A DNA stretch of 64,000 nt. Origin: Brachyhypopomus gauderio. Lineage: Eukaryota; Chordata; Actinopteri; Gymnotiformes; Hypopomidae. The stretch covers positions 124,001-188,000 of the forward strand of contig NW_027506880.1 of assembly GCF_052324685.1 (NCBI RefSeq), written 5' to 3'. The notes below the pieces were generated by a model. The model worked only from the letters and a program-made list of their open reading frames with translations, was not told where the DNA came from and did not search any database. Position 1 is the first letter of the stretch. Every line of letters starts with the position of its first letter. This document shows positions 34,045 to 45,281 of this stretch, in pieces. The translations under genes and the position numbers were made by a program.

Positions 34045-34264
34045 AGTGTTTTTCCATCAACAAATGAATGTAGTTTTGCTGGAACTTTCAACACAAGAGC
34101 TCATTATATAGTGAGTAAATGAGAGAAAGAAAGAACCTCCTGTGACATCATAATTGAACATACTTCAACAAAGTAATTTCAGGTTTATTGCTTTTCTTGA
34201 AATCTTCAGTTTTGACTGCCTAATCATTAATAAGTCTGATTTCTAACAAGCAAAAAGACCACCA

Positions 34265-34374
34265 GTCAGAATGGCTGAGCGGTCTAAGGCGCCAGGCTCA
34301 AGTTGAAGAACCTTCCAATAATTGGGCTTTCTGGTCTCCAAAAGGAGGTGTTGGTTCAAATTCCCCTTCTGACA
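34265..34374 (+). tRNA. tRNA-Leu (CAA), decayed edge copy
   Basis: Many private changes: CCAGGC at the anticodon stem, intron TTGAAGAACC, variable arm CCAAAAGG, T arm GTTGG/TTCCCC. The anticodon CAA is still readable. Confidence 0.45.
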
Positions 34375-34490
34375 AGTGTTTTTCAATGAACAAATGAATC
34401 TTGTTTTGCTGGAACTTTCAACACAAGAGCTCATTATATAATGAGTAAATGAGAGAAAGAAAGAAACTCCTGTGACATCATAATTGAACA

Positions 34491-35503
34491 CAGTGGCATG
34501 CACACATAGACATCAGGTGGTGCTAAAGCACCACCAACTGCCCTTTATCAACGAAAGTGCCCTTTTGAAACTTCTGGGGTTTTTTTTTATCATTTTACTG
34601 AGTTCGGTTTGAATCTGAAATTATCTTTTGAAAACCTGAGCTATTAAAAACAATGCCCTGAAATGAGCCACCACCTCACACACACCCGAGCTCTCTCTTC
34701 CTTTGTCACACCAGATGCGCTGCAGCAGCAGTTCAGTTCAGCGAGTGGAAGGGAGCGTCTTCAGCACATCACGCACGGTCACAGATAGACTTCTTCTCCC
34801 GTCCCCACCAGCCAGGTCACATACACATCAAAGTCAAATCGTACCGTTTGCACTCTAAGCCCAACGTGAAATCATTTTGTTGTGCAGTAAAATGTGTCAT
34901 ACAGCACCAAACTACTAAGCATTTTTAGCCAACTGGTCACCTGATAAACTAGTCGCTTTAGCCCAAATCAATGATAGATAATGTAAGGACGACCACATAC
35001 AAATAATTAAGGTAGAGTTTGCACATCTATGTGTTAAGCTGAACGTTTTCTGTTGTATAGGTTTTGTTAGATAACATAAATTAACACATTCATTTGTGAA
35101 AGAAGAAACGGGAAGTTCCCCATTACCTGTGAAAAATGCCCATCTGCATAGCCTATAACTCCTTCTCATACTTTTTGGTCTTTTTACTGTCTTAATTGTA
35201 GGCCTATATTGATTTACTAATTGCAAAATATATGCAACAAGACCTGCAGACAGTGGAGGGTAAACAGAAGTTAACTGAATGACATGACTGTAATATTGGA
35301 TATGAATTTTAAATTTTATCAGTTCGCTGCGTGACTTTTCTCCATTGAAAACTCACGTTTAGAGAATGTTACAAATAAAATGTCACATTTCATTCAACAT
35401 ATGCTTGTAATTTTTTTATAATGAAGTGTTCCATGTGCGCTAAAAAGTGCCCTTCACCACCCCCCCGAGCACTTGCCCCCCAAAATGTCTGTGCACGCAA
35501 CTG
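34491..35503. mobile_element. hAT-like insertion with perfect 8-bp TSD
   Basis: A 1,013-bp non-array segment interrupts a spacer between TSD copies ATTGAACA at 34483-34490 and 35504-35511. Its ends are imperfect inverted repeats: CAGTGGCATGCACA on the left, and CAGTTGCGTGCACA when the right end is read inward. An 8-bp target duplication and CAG termini fit the hAT superfamily. The longest ORF (34915-35226, minus, 103 aa) is not recognisable as transposase, so the copy looks non-autonomous or decayed. Most of the interior is AT-rich with no evident coding. Confidence 0.82.
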
Positions 35504-35615
35504 ATTGAACATACTTTGAGCATGTAAATTCAGGTTTATTGCTTTTCTTGAAAGCTTTGGCAGTGACAGCCTTATCATGAATAAGCATGATTCCTAACAA
35601 ACAAGTGGACCACCA

Positions 35616-35725
35616 GTCAGAAGGGTCGCGCGGTCTAAGGCGCCAAACTCAAGTTGACAAAGTTTCCAATAGTAGGGCATTCATGTCTCCAATAGGAGTT
35701 GTGGGTTCAAATCCCACTTCTGAAA
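35616..35725 (+). pseudogene. tRNA-Leu pseudogene (array edge)
   Basis: Clearly a unit of the array beyond the hAT insertion. The A box is broken (AAGGGTCGCGCGG), the 3' anticodon stem is CATGT and the acceptor ends CTGAAA. The B box is intact. Confidence 0.75.
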
Positions 35726-35853
35726 AGTGGTTTTCAATCAACAAATGAATCTAGTTTGCTGGAACTTTCAACACAAGATCTCATTATAGAATGAGTAAAT
35801 GAGAGAAAGAAAGAAACTCTTGTGACATCATAATTGAACATACTTCAATGCCA

Positions 35854-35955
35854 GTCAGAATGGCCGAGCGCTCTAAGGCACCAGACTCAAGTTGAAAAAA
35901 CTTCCAATAGTTGGGCTTTCTGGTCTCCAAAAGGAGGCTTGGGTTCAAATTCCAC
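35854..35955 (+). pseudogene. Truncated tRNA-Leu, right end of array
   Basis: Short S-type leader (CTTCAATGCCA), then a tRNA body with GCGCTC in the D loop. The sequence leaves the tRNA after TTCCAC at 35955, losing the 3' acceptor strand. This is the right boundary of the array. Confidence 0.75.
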
Positions 35956-36110
35956 ATTTACTCCGTTACATTTACTCAAGCAGCTCTTTGGAAAAAATGT
36001 ATTTGTGAGGGTAGTTTTAATATGAAAGACTTCTACTTTTACTTGAGTAAATAAGTGTTGAGAAAAATTAGACTTTTACTCCGGTACAATCAGATTTGCG
36101 CAGCGCGCCA
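35956..36110. repeat. Dispersed-repeat fragment, TTACTC/GAGTAA-rich
   Basis: The array breaks directly into TTTACTCCGTTACATTTACTC. Within 100 bp come ACTTGAGTAAATAAG and a second TTTTACTCCGG. The motif set resembles a dispersed fish repeat, but I cannot name the family. It may mark the element whose insertion ended the array. Confidence 0.35.
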
Positions 36111-36495
36111 CTGTTACTTTAGTTTTGTAAATAATTAGTCTTTCAGTGAGAAGACTGCCCAATGTCTTGTCACCTGTGTATGTCAGTCACGTGAATGCAT
36201 ACGCAAACTTTCTCCATCGGTAGAAGCATCCAACTACCGAGCGTCCCTGGCCTCACATACAGCCAATGTTTACATTACAAATGTGTAAAAGGACAGCTAT
36301 ATACTGCGCTGTCAGTTGTGTCTGCCAAAATGTGTGGACATTTCAGCCTACAAGAACTCAACGTGTGCTTTGGCGTGTGCTTTCAATTTTCCATATGTCA
36401 TTTACTGAGAAGAGAGTATACTCAGTAATAGACTGGTTTTGCATGCCGTGCCCCAACTGGACAATGAAGGACAAATGTAAAGTGCACATGTAATG

Positions 36496-36843
36496 CCGGG
36501 TTGCCAACTTTTCAAGATCACTTGGAGTGAGATTTGAACCTGGAGGGGGTGGAGAGTGTAAATTGTTGGGGGGGGGGGTGGCGAACGTAAGTTGTTGACG
36601 CGGGGGGGATTGGCGAACGTAAATTGTTACCGGGCGGTGTAAAATGGACACAAATTAAGTATTATATCGCGATCGAACGATCGCCAGTGTTTGGCGCCAG
36701 AGCGAACTAGTAACTCATTGGATCAGAGGTAAATAAACTAGATTTTTTTTCCGGCGTGAGAAATCGGAAGTGTGGCGGCAGAGCGTGTGAAGACAGTCAA
36801 ATGCGTGTGTCTCACGCTCAATGCGTGAGAGTTGGCAACCCCG
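36496..36843. mobile_element. MITE-like element with terminal inverted repeats
   Basis: About 348 bp bounded by GGTTGCCAACT on the left and AGTTGGCAACC on the right. It is flanked by direct TGTAATG copies at 36489-36495 and 36844-36850 (7 bp, possibly 8 with one change). The interior has G-rich runs at 36566-36612. No transposase coding. Superfamily not assigned. Confidence 0.65.
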
Positions 36844-37149
36844 TGTAATGTTCCCGGTCATTCAGCCAGTCTTCTCCAGCCTAGATTGGTAGCTAAATAC
36901 AAGCTTGGATAGAATAATGTATATTGCAAATGTCATCTTTCAATGCCAGATAAACTGCATGTACACATCTTAAGAGCGTAGTTCTGAGCATGAGATTAAG
37001 CTTAATTCGTCCTTTTTGATATTTTACTCACACCAATCCTTTACTACTATTGTTAATATGGACTAATTAAAGAGACTTTTGTTATAAAAGGTGATTTAGC
37101 TCGCTTCCGCCCATAACTTCCGCGTTGCTCATGTGACACTGATTTGGAG
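36844..37149. other. Upstream region of VPS35L
   Basis: Non-repetitive DNA with no supported gene apart from the putative core promoter near its right end. Confidence 0.4.
37083..37090 (+). promoter_or_regulatory. Possible TATA box of VPS35L
   Basis: TATAAAAG lies 60 bp upstream of the VPS35L start codon, implying a very short 5' UTR of roughly 35 nt. The match is good but the assignment is inference. Ubiquitous genes often lack TATA boxes. Confidence 0.35.
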
Positions 37150-37842
37150 ATGGCTTCTGTTCCATGGTGAGTAATGTTTTCTTATTACTGTGACGACTTA
37201 GTTTAAATGATCACATTACCTACAGAAACTTGCAGAGGGTTTTTCGTACTGTTATCTGACAGACATTTTGCATTAGAAGTGTTCCGACACTTCTCACGAC
37301 CACGTCAGCGATTAAAGAGAAGCTAGCTAGGATACTTATCTATGTTAGCTAGCTATGCAACATGGTAAAGTCCTGACGTAAATCGGTTGTCCTATTTTCT
37401 CAAGACATTACATTTTCATGCATTCTCTATTTTTTGTCGTATTCAGGCATTCGCGTACGCGCAACTATGGCGCGGAACTACGTCGCTGTCGTTTGGAGGC
37501 TGTGGCCGTGGAACTGGGCGAATACCATCCGCTCAAACCGATCACAGTAAGTGCCTCCGCGGAGCTGGAGAATTAGACGGTTATCTTGGGTAGGTGCGGA
37601 ACAGATCTTCTGCGGAACAGATCATTGCTATCTGGGGAAACTGGGTGGTGAAGAAATGGACACAAATCTTTTTCAGACACCGTGAAGTAGACGTAGTTCA
37701 AACCGAGCATCCAACTGCAGTCGTTACATTGCGTTTAAGAAAATGGATTTGTACTTTGCTCAACTGTCATACTGGCTTCAACATCTATGGCACCCTCACA
37801 CATCTTTATCTGGTGTGCAGGTAGTTGTCTGGGTCAGAAGTG

Positions 37843-37900
<58 letters not shown>

Positions 37901-40900
37901 CCTTCCTTCTGCTCACAGGTGATGGAATCCAGGAGCCGGCGTGGAGTGCGAAAGGGCAGCACCTCCTCGTCCTCCTCCTCGTCCTCCAGCTCTGTTGCCC
38001 CTGACCCCCTGAGCTCCATGCTGGAGGGTACAGACCCCCTGTCCCTCTTCGCTGCAGCGACGGTTGCCGAGGCCCCTGCCGTACCCCACAGTGCTACTGC
38101 CACAGTGAGGCCCTAGCATATATATGCCATAGACATGGGCATAGATACGCACTTTAAAGCTGCACTCAGCAGATTGGGCGCATTTGGTCAGAAGTATCCA
38201 GTAAGAAAAAATACTGTAAAGTATTATATTAAGTATTTGTGTGCATATAAATGCGGTCAGTTCCACAGTCAACACTAAACAAGCAAAATAAGTGAGTTTC
38301 CTGGCTGAATTAATTCCCTCAACTGTTCGACTGTAATGGTATGAAAGGCTGTCCTGTCACAGATTTGGGAATTTAAGAAATTCCTTTTGAATTCTGATAT
38401 TCACATTGCTCTTGGCAACCCAAGGTCTATGACTGCAGATAGCAGATCTTTCGGTGATCCTGATGTCAGTAGATCCATCCACTCCTTTTGCTCTGCTTTA
38501 CCCAGGAGCTGGGCCGGAAGCGCAGGGAGCGAGAAGAGGAAGTGGGCTCGGACTTCGAGCCCTGGGCCGCCAAGCGCGGGGAGATCTTGGCCAGATTCAC
38601 CACCACAGAGAAGCTATCCATAGTAAGCTGATTGCCTACTTTGTTCCATTCAGACTAAGATGATGAAAATGTCATTGTCCTCATAGAAATATTCCACTTC
38701 TAATCTGGATTCATTCCCTTCTCACAGAACCTCTTCATGGGATTGGACAAAAGTAAGTTCTGCTTTCTGAACTTTTAAGTTGTTTCCATCTACAAAATGT
38801 GGTGTCTTAAAATGCAGCTAGACCACAGGAAGATTTGTCACCGTATCTTTTTCACAACTACTCTCACTCCCTGCTTTCAGTACTGAAGATGTTCATAGAG
38901 AACAGGGGAATTAAGATTTGGTGTCCTTATGGCCAACTACTTAATCATTTCCAAGATAGAAATTGGCAAGTAATTGGAAGGAAAACTTTGTGGTAGCCCC
39001 ACTGCCTTGGACCTTGGTTGAGGTTAGCTAACCACAAGTGGCCGTGATGTAACCAGTTATGTCATAAGTGGATCTGATGTCATTAACCTGACTAAAATGG
39101 GATGTGTGATGCGATAATGAACCTGTGCCTGATGTTTCCATGTTTTTTCTGTAATGAAGTGCTGTAGTGATAACGAAGTGTGTGTGTGTGTGTGTGTGTG
39201 TGTGGTGTAAGGCAAGGCCTCCAGCCCCACCTCTGCAGTCTCAGAGAAGGTGCGCACCCGTCTGGAGGAGCTGGATGATCTGGAGGAGGTGAGTCTCCTC
39301 TCTGCCTCACCCCTTGGATATCAGGCATGAGAATTTGGAACTGACATCACAAACTGGTGTAAATGTGTTTGCCTGTTTTTTTCCGTGTGTGTGTCAGGGC
39401 TCTCAGAAGGAGATGATGAACCTGTCTCAGCAGGATTATGTAAACCGGATTGAGGAGCTGAATCAGTCGCTGAAGGAGGCATGGGCTTCAGACCAGAAAG
39501 TCAAAGCGCTCAAAATAGTGATCCAGGTTAGCTAGTAGGTGGTTAAACTCAACAGCACAGAAAAGACAGCCCATCTGACAGTGTTGTTCCCCACACGCCG
39601 CCTGAACACCATCCTGCTTTTCACAGTGCTCCAAGCTGCTCTCTGACACCTCTGTGATCCAGTTCTACCCCAGCAAGTTCGTCCTCATCACAGACATCCT
39701 GGACACCTTCGGTAAGGCCTACGATAACCATCTAGTATGTTTGCAGTCTGCATCTCCCGTCTGGTGAGTGTTTGCGACAGTAATGTGGCAGGCACTCAGC
39801 TGAGCTAGAGGTGAGATCGCAGTCCAAAAAGCTATAAGAACACACGGCGCTCAGCTCGGCTGTTGATGGTTCAGGTGCATGTAGACTCTGCCGTGTTTGA
39901 CAGATGTAAGGTGGGAGTTTTCATCAGGCCTGTGTAACGGACACTGTAGTACTATACTGTAGTCATCGTGCGACAGACGACATGAGAAGAGCCAGAATAA
40001 TGGTGACCAGAATTATTGCAGTTTGTTACTATTGTAATGTCAGCATTTATTAGTAAGCCGCTTCATATATTGCACACTTTTGTAATATCAGCATTGCTGA
40101 AGTCCTGCTCAGGGCTATAGGGTCCAGAGAGCTTCAGGTGTTTTCCCTCTCCTGCTTGTTGATGACAGTGATGTCTCTTTGCCCCCTACAGGTCGACTGG
40201 TGTATGATCGCATCTGGACCATGTGCTCAGACCCTCGTCCCCTCCCAGGTAAGATGAACAGGGAACTTGATTCTGAGATGGTCTACTAGTCACAATTACT
40301 GCACAGTCTTGCTCACTGCTGAAACTTGGGCACCAGGGGAATATAATGTGATTGGGCAGAGATTTAATGGAGGTTGAGGGGGTAGTCATTGTGGTGGGAA
40401 TGATCTGTCTTTGGAAGATGGTTCAGCGGTACACATTCACTCACACACTCTATTCTGTGTGGTTTAATATGAATCTGTGTTCCAGTTTGTTTATTTTTAC
40501 CTGCTTGCCTGCTTTTACTCCGTTAGATGCCTTCTCAGCGGAGGACGTGAACGATACAGCCAAGGAGACGTGTCTCAACTGGTTCTTCAAAATCGCCTCC
40601 ATCAGGGAGCTGGTTCCTCGGCTGTATCCTCAGGCCCTGCTGTTTGGGCTGGGAAATGGGTCGGCGCCTGTGCTTGCACGTGTCCTGCAGGTGTCCCGCA
40701 TGTCCTTTGAGTCCTTAACTTTTGCTGTAGATATGTGGAGGCTGCCATTCTGAAGTGCAGTCGTTTCCTGAAGAACTCGTGAGTGACGTGTCTCTGGTCC
40801 TTCAGTAGGATGGAGGGTATGGGCTTTATTTGTTCATGTGCTCCTTCTCTCTCCCTCCACCGTTGCTCTCCTCAGTGGGATTCAGGACACGCTCCCTCGC

Positions 40901-41960
40901 CTCACGGCTATGATTCGGGGCATCGGCGACCCCTTAGTGGCTGTGTATGCCCGGGCCTATCTGTGCAGGGTACGGCTCTTTCCTCCCATCTCTCTCCTCT
41001 TCCTCCTCCTCCTCCTCTCCTGCTCAGACACCCTGCTCCTCTCCCTCAGGTGGGCATGGAGGTGGCTCCCCACCTGAAGGACTGCCTCAACAAGAACTTC
41101 TTCGACCTGCTGGCATCTTTCTGCCAGATCCACAGTGACGCCGTCCAGAACCAGCTGGTGATCCAGAGGGTGGAGGTGCCGGTCTACCTCACACTCTACT
41201 CCCCTGCCATCCACTGGATCCTGCAGTGTGTGGCCTACAGGGCATCGGATGTAAGCATGTGAACCGACCCACCCACAACTGACCCAGTTCCTAAACCAGC
41301 TTGTGGCTGATCAGTTATAAACTGACATGTGGTGCGATGCACTGATCTGGGATCTGCTTCTCTTCACCAGGCGCTGCTAACCGAAATGATGGAGAGGTGC
41401 AAGAAGCTGGGCAACAAGTATGACCTCTCACACCTGGGTGGGGCCTAAACCTCCCCTGGGTGGGGCTTACTCCCCTGGGTGGGAGCTTTCACACCCACTA
41501 ATCCATTATGAGGTCTCTCTTTCTCCCTATTGGCCTGCAAATCCATACAGAGGTCACTGCAGGGTGAACCTGTTTGAATGGGATCACATTTTGTTTAGTG
41601 TGGGTGGGGGGGGGGGGGGGGTGGCTAGTTAGAAGACTATTTGATCATTAACAAACCCTCAGACTGCAGAACCGATTCAAATGAGCAGAAAAGATCAGTT
41701 TCCTTGCCATTTCATAGCCATGTTTATTTGGTTGGGTTTGTTTTGAATCAGCCTTGGCTGTAATGTTTTTGATTTTGTTTGGTTTTAACCCACAGTGCTC
41801 TCCTGCTGAATTCTGTGATGTGGGCCTTCCGAGCTGATTTTGTTGCCACGAGAGCCACTGACTTCATCAGCATGATCAAAGACTGTGATGAGACTGGATT
41901 TCCTAAAGTATGGAAAAAGACCCTGCACCCTCACACAGTACACACACCGTCTCCTAGCCC

Positions 41961-42029
<69 letters not shown>

Positions 42030-45000
42030 TCCTGGCCCAGTACACACACAGTCTGCTAGCCTAAATGCTATTTCCAATTACATTAGTGCTCTAGGAGACA
42101 CACACACACACACACACACACCACAGCTGTGTTGAGTGTCTGTGTGTTTCCGTCCAGCACCTCTTGTTTGGGTCTCTGGGCCGTAGCCTGGCGTGTGCCG
42201 ACCCACCTGAGAGTGAGAGACTGCCCATTCTCAACGAGGCCTGGAAGGTGATCACCAAAGTCCGCAACACCCAGGTACATTTGCCCCGCAGTCCTACTCC
42301 GGCCCCGCCCCCATGATCACCCCCGTGCCCACTCAGTTTCATGCATGTTGGGTTGTTTTGAGGGTCTGAGCTCCAGCCGACGTGACCTAAACTATGTGGG
42401 TGATGTGTTTCAGGATTACATCACTTGTGCAGAAATTTGGGTTGAGTTCACCTGTCGGCATTTCACAGTGAGTGTGTGTGTGTGTTTTACCCAAATAATT
42501 ACTTTTCCAATATTACTTGTTATTACTGTCTTAAATCTTTTGTTCTCATCACAGAAACGAGAGGTCAACACCGTGCTCGCTGACATCATTAAGCACATGA
42601 CCCCTGACCGTGCCTTTGAGGACGCCTATACACAGGTTCACTCCGTAACAGGTTTTGGTCTATGGCAGCCATTGAATAGAGGGGTCTAGGGTCCAGGTGT
42701 CAGTAGCCATAGCGGCTCTGTGGAATTTCAAGGTTCTGCCTGCTTTATTGAACTCCATCAGTTAACTGAGGAATGTCAGAATGGGCAAAGCCCTGAAGTG
42801 GACACTTCCAGCGGCCTTCAGCAATGCACTTTTGACTTCGGTCATGATTTGCAGTGGTGGTGGCGATGATGACTGTGGTTGTGTTTCATTGCTTTCAGCT
42901 GCAGTCCGTGATGAAGAAGATCCTCACCTATTTCCACAACTTCTCTGTGCTCTTCTCGATGGTGAGAGTTGAAGGAATTGCTATCTTTCTGGCTATGTAG
43001 AGTGAAAATATGAACATCTCCGAACATCTCATGATGCAACATAATGTAGAGTGTACACACACTTCTTTGGGTTCGGATATTAGTTCTGTGTTTGCAGATG
43101 TTGTGTAGTGTGAAATGTGGCATAAGCTTGCTGGTCTAATTGGATGTGCTGGTGTTGTGCTGTAACATTGTAGGAGAAGTTCCTGCCCTTCCTGGACATG
43201 TTCCAGAAAGACAGTGTGAGGGTGGAGGTCTGCAAATCCATCATGGAAGTCTTTATCAAGTAAGTCAGCTAGGCTGCCAGTGTATCGGTGTTCATGCTGT
43301 TTGGATGCTGAATAGTGTGAACATTGCACCATGTTTGGCTGTAGACGTTCCCCTAACAGAAAGGTCGGTTGGTTTAGTGCAGTGTTTCTCATCCCAGTCC
43401 ACAGGGCCCACAGCTTTGTGCATTCCAAGTTACCAACACATCAGGCTAGAGAAAAAATGTTGTTGGGCCTCAAGGACTGTGTTGAGAAAAGTGGGTTAGT
43501 GGACCATAGATGTTCTATTGATAGAAAGGGTTGGTATAGAGCACCATAAACTGATGAACCATAGACACTATGGACTCACCATAGAAAGGGTGCTGATTGG
43601 TTTAGGCACCAACAGGAGGCGACGCGTGATCCCGTCATCCTCAACGCCCTCCTGCACGTCTGCAAGACCATGCACGACTCCGTCAAGTATGTGTGTGTGT
43701 TTTTAAGCTTTCATTCTACTGCACATAGTGTGTGCAATTTCCCTGTAAAAGCTCCACAGGTGTGTGTGTGTGTGTGTGTGTGTGCATGACCCCTCTCTTT
43801 GCCTCTGTCCTTCAGTGCTCTCACGGTGGAGGATGAGAAAAGGTCCCTCTCTCTGTTGATCATCGGCTTCATCCGCATGGTAGATTTAGTAAAGTTCCAA
43901 TTATGGTTGAACTGAAACTCCTGCTGGATTATAGCTTGTTTGCTGTGTTTTTGATTGCATCTGTCTGTTCTCAGGTATCGTTTGGTCGGGACTTTGAGCA
44001 GCAGCTGAGTTTCTGTGTGGAGGCCCGAGCCACATTCTGCAATCTGGAGCCAGTTATCATTCATCTTATTCACGTGAGTGTAGGCGTACTTGAGTGCTGG
44101 GCATAGGGCATTTTGGAAGGTAGGACGGTTTGGAAGAGAGAAGAGAGAGAATTGGGCTACCACATGAGCTAAAATAAATGTCTTCAGTCACACAGTGTAA
44201 AAGTCGGTGTTCTTTTAATAACTAGCTCATGGTCGAGCTGGGGTGGGTGGGTGTGTGTGTGTTGCCTGTGCAACATTTATTGGGCTCTGACATTACCTCA
44301 CCTTGATCAGACTCATTCATGTTGAAGGCCGTTACCAAGGCATTCATTCTCCTGAGAGGATGGTTTGTGCTTGGTCTGTTCTCCTCCTCCAGACCTTCTC
44401 ACGCCATGTGCCGCCCTTGAGTTCCTGTCCATTTTGTTTTTGGCAGGACTATTATTTTGGAGGGAGTAGAGGTGGAGGGTTCTAAATAAAAACCACTCTG
44501 AATGCGTTTTAGATTTCTGCTTCAGTTGGTTTATTTTTCATCTTTTGCAGACGGTGAATCAGCTGGCCATGGAGACCAGGCGGGTGATGGGAGGAAGCCA
44601 CTCGCGCAAGACGGCCGCCTTCGTCCGAGTGAGTGTCATGCTCATGGGTTCACTCGGCCACCAGGGGTACAGGCGTCCTGTTGACACGTGGATAGTTGTG
44701 GGATCTTGCTGACTCATGGTTGTGCTGGTTTGGTGCAGGCATGTGCAGCCTACTGCTTCATCACCATCCCCTCCCTCAGCAGTATCTTCAGCCGCCTCTA
44801 CCTTTACCTGCTGTCCGGACAGGTGGCGTTGGCCAACCAGTGTCTGTCCCAGGGTGAGTGGACTATGGCTCGCAAAACATGAGTGCTTAATTAGCTATAA
44901 TTGGTTTAATTACAATGACACAGCAAAACCGGTCCTGGCTCGTACGGGTCCTGACAGAATTTCAAGCTTTCTCACGCTACACCGTTGATTCGTCTGGCTT

Positions 45001-45233
45001 GACGGACGTCCCGTTTCTCTCGCGTCCCAGCCGATGCCTTCCTGAAGGCGGCGGTGAGTGTGCTGCCGGAGGTGCCCCGCACCTTCAGCGTGGAGGGCAA
45101 ACAGCGCTCGTCCGAGGTCTTCCTCCTGGACTTCATCAGCAGTTTCCTGTCCACCCTGCTGGCTGTGCCTGTACGGTCCTGCTGAACGCTCCCACATGCA
45201 CAAACTCAGACTCAAGCACTTTCTGCTCTTCTG

Positions 45234-45281
<48 letters not shown>

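Larger units (their letters stand above)
1..34490 (+). repeat. Tandem array of 113 tRNA-Leu(CAA) units
   Basis: Head-to-tail repeat with one tRNA-Leu(CAA) per unit, all on the + strand, continuing past the left edge. Start-to-start spacing is 329-330 bp, or 236-238 bp where a 91-bp spacer module is absent. Each 110-bp gene has acceptor GTCAGAA/TTCTGAC, an A box around TGGCCGAGCGG, anticodon CAA, a 26-nt intron after position 37, a long leucine-type variable arm and B box GGTTCAAATCC. A T4 or T5 run follows each gene as a Pol III stop. Class codes used below: K = canonical T arm (K-T intron ends GGGTT, K-A ends GGGAT); G = T stem GTGAG (A52:C62 mismatch); Q = T loop TTGTAAT; U = T loop TTCTAAT; P = T loop TTCCAAT with C12 to A; R = D loop GAGGGG with T stem CTCAC; L = 3' acceptor CTAAC (C3:A70 mismatch); S = short spacer, T stem GTGGT, 3' anticodon stem TCTGT, end CTGGCA. 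Counts: K 24, S 26, U 19, L 11, P 11, R 7, Q 7, G 6, other 2. Confidence 0.95.

Noticed and set aside
1-34490. CRISPR-like appearance of regular repeats
   Set aside because: The repeat contains a full tRNA with A and B boxes, spacers are conserved rather than unique, and units are about 330 bp in a eukaryotic genome.
1-34490. tRNA-derived SINE family
   Set aside because: Copies are tandem, keep a tRNA intron and an intact acceptor stem, and lack poly(A) tails, target duplications and dispersed insertion.
34915-35226. 103-aa ORF as the hAT transposase
   Set aside because: No recognisable BED-finger or hAT dimerisation motifs, and far too short.
37594-37824. 76-aa ORF after VPS35L exon 2
   Set aside because: Intronic, with no splice support and no homology that I recognise.
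41779-42135. 118-aa ORF with long Thr-His run
   Set aside because: It is VPS35L exon 15 read through into the intronic CA microsatellite.
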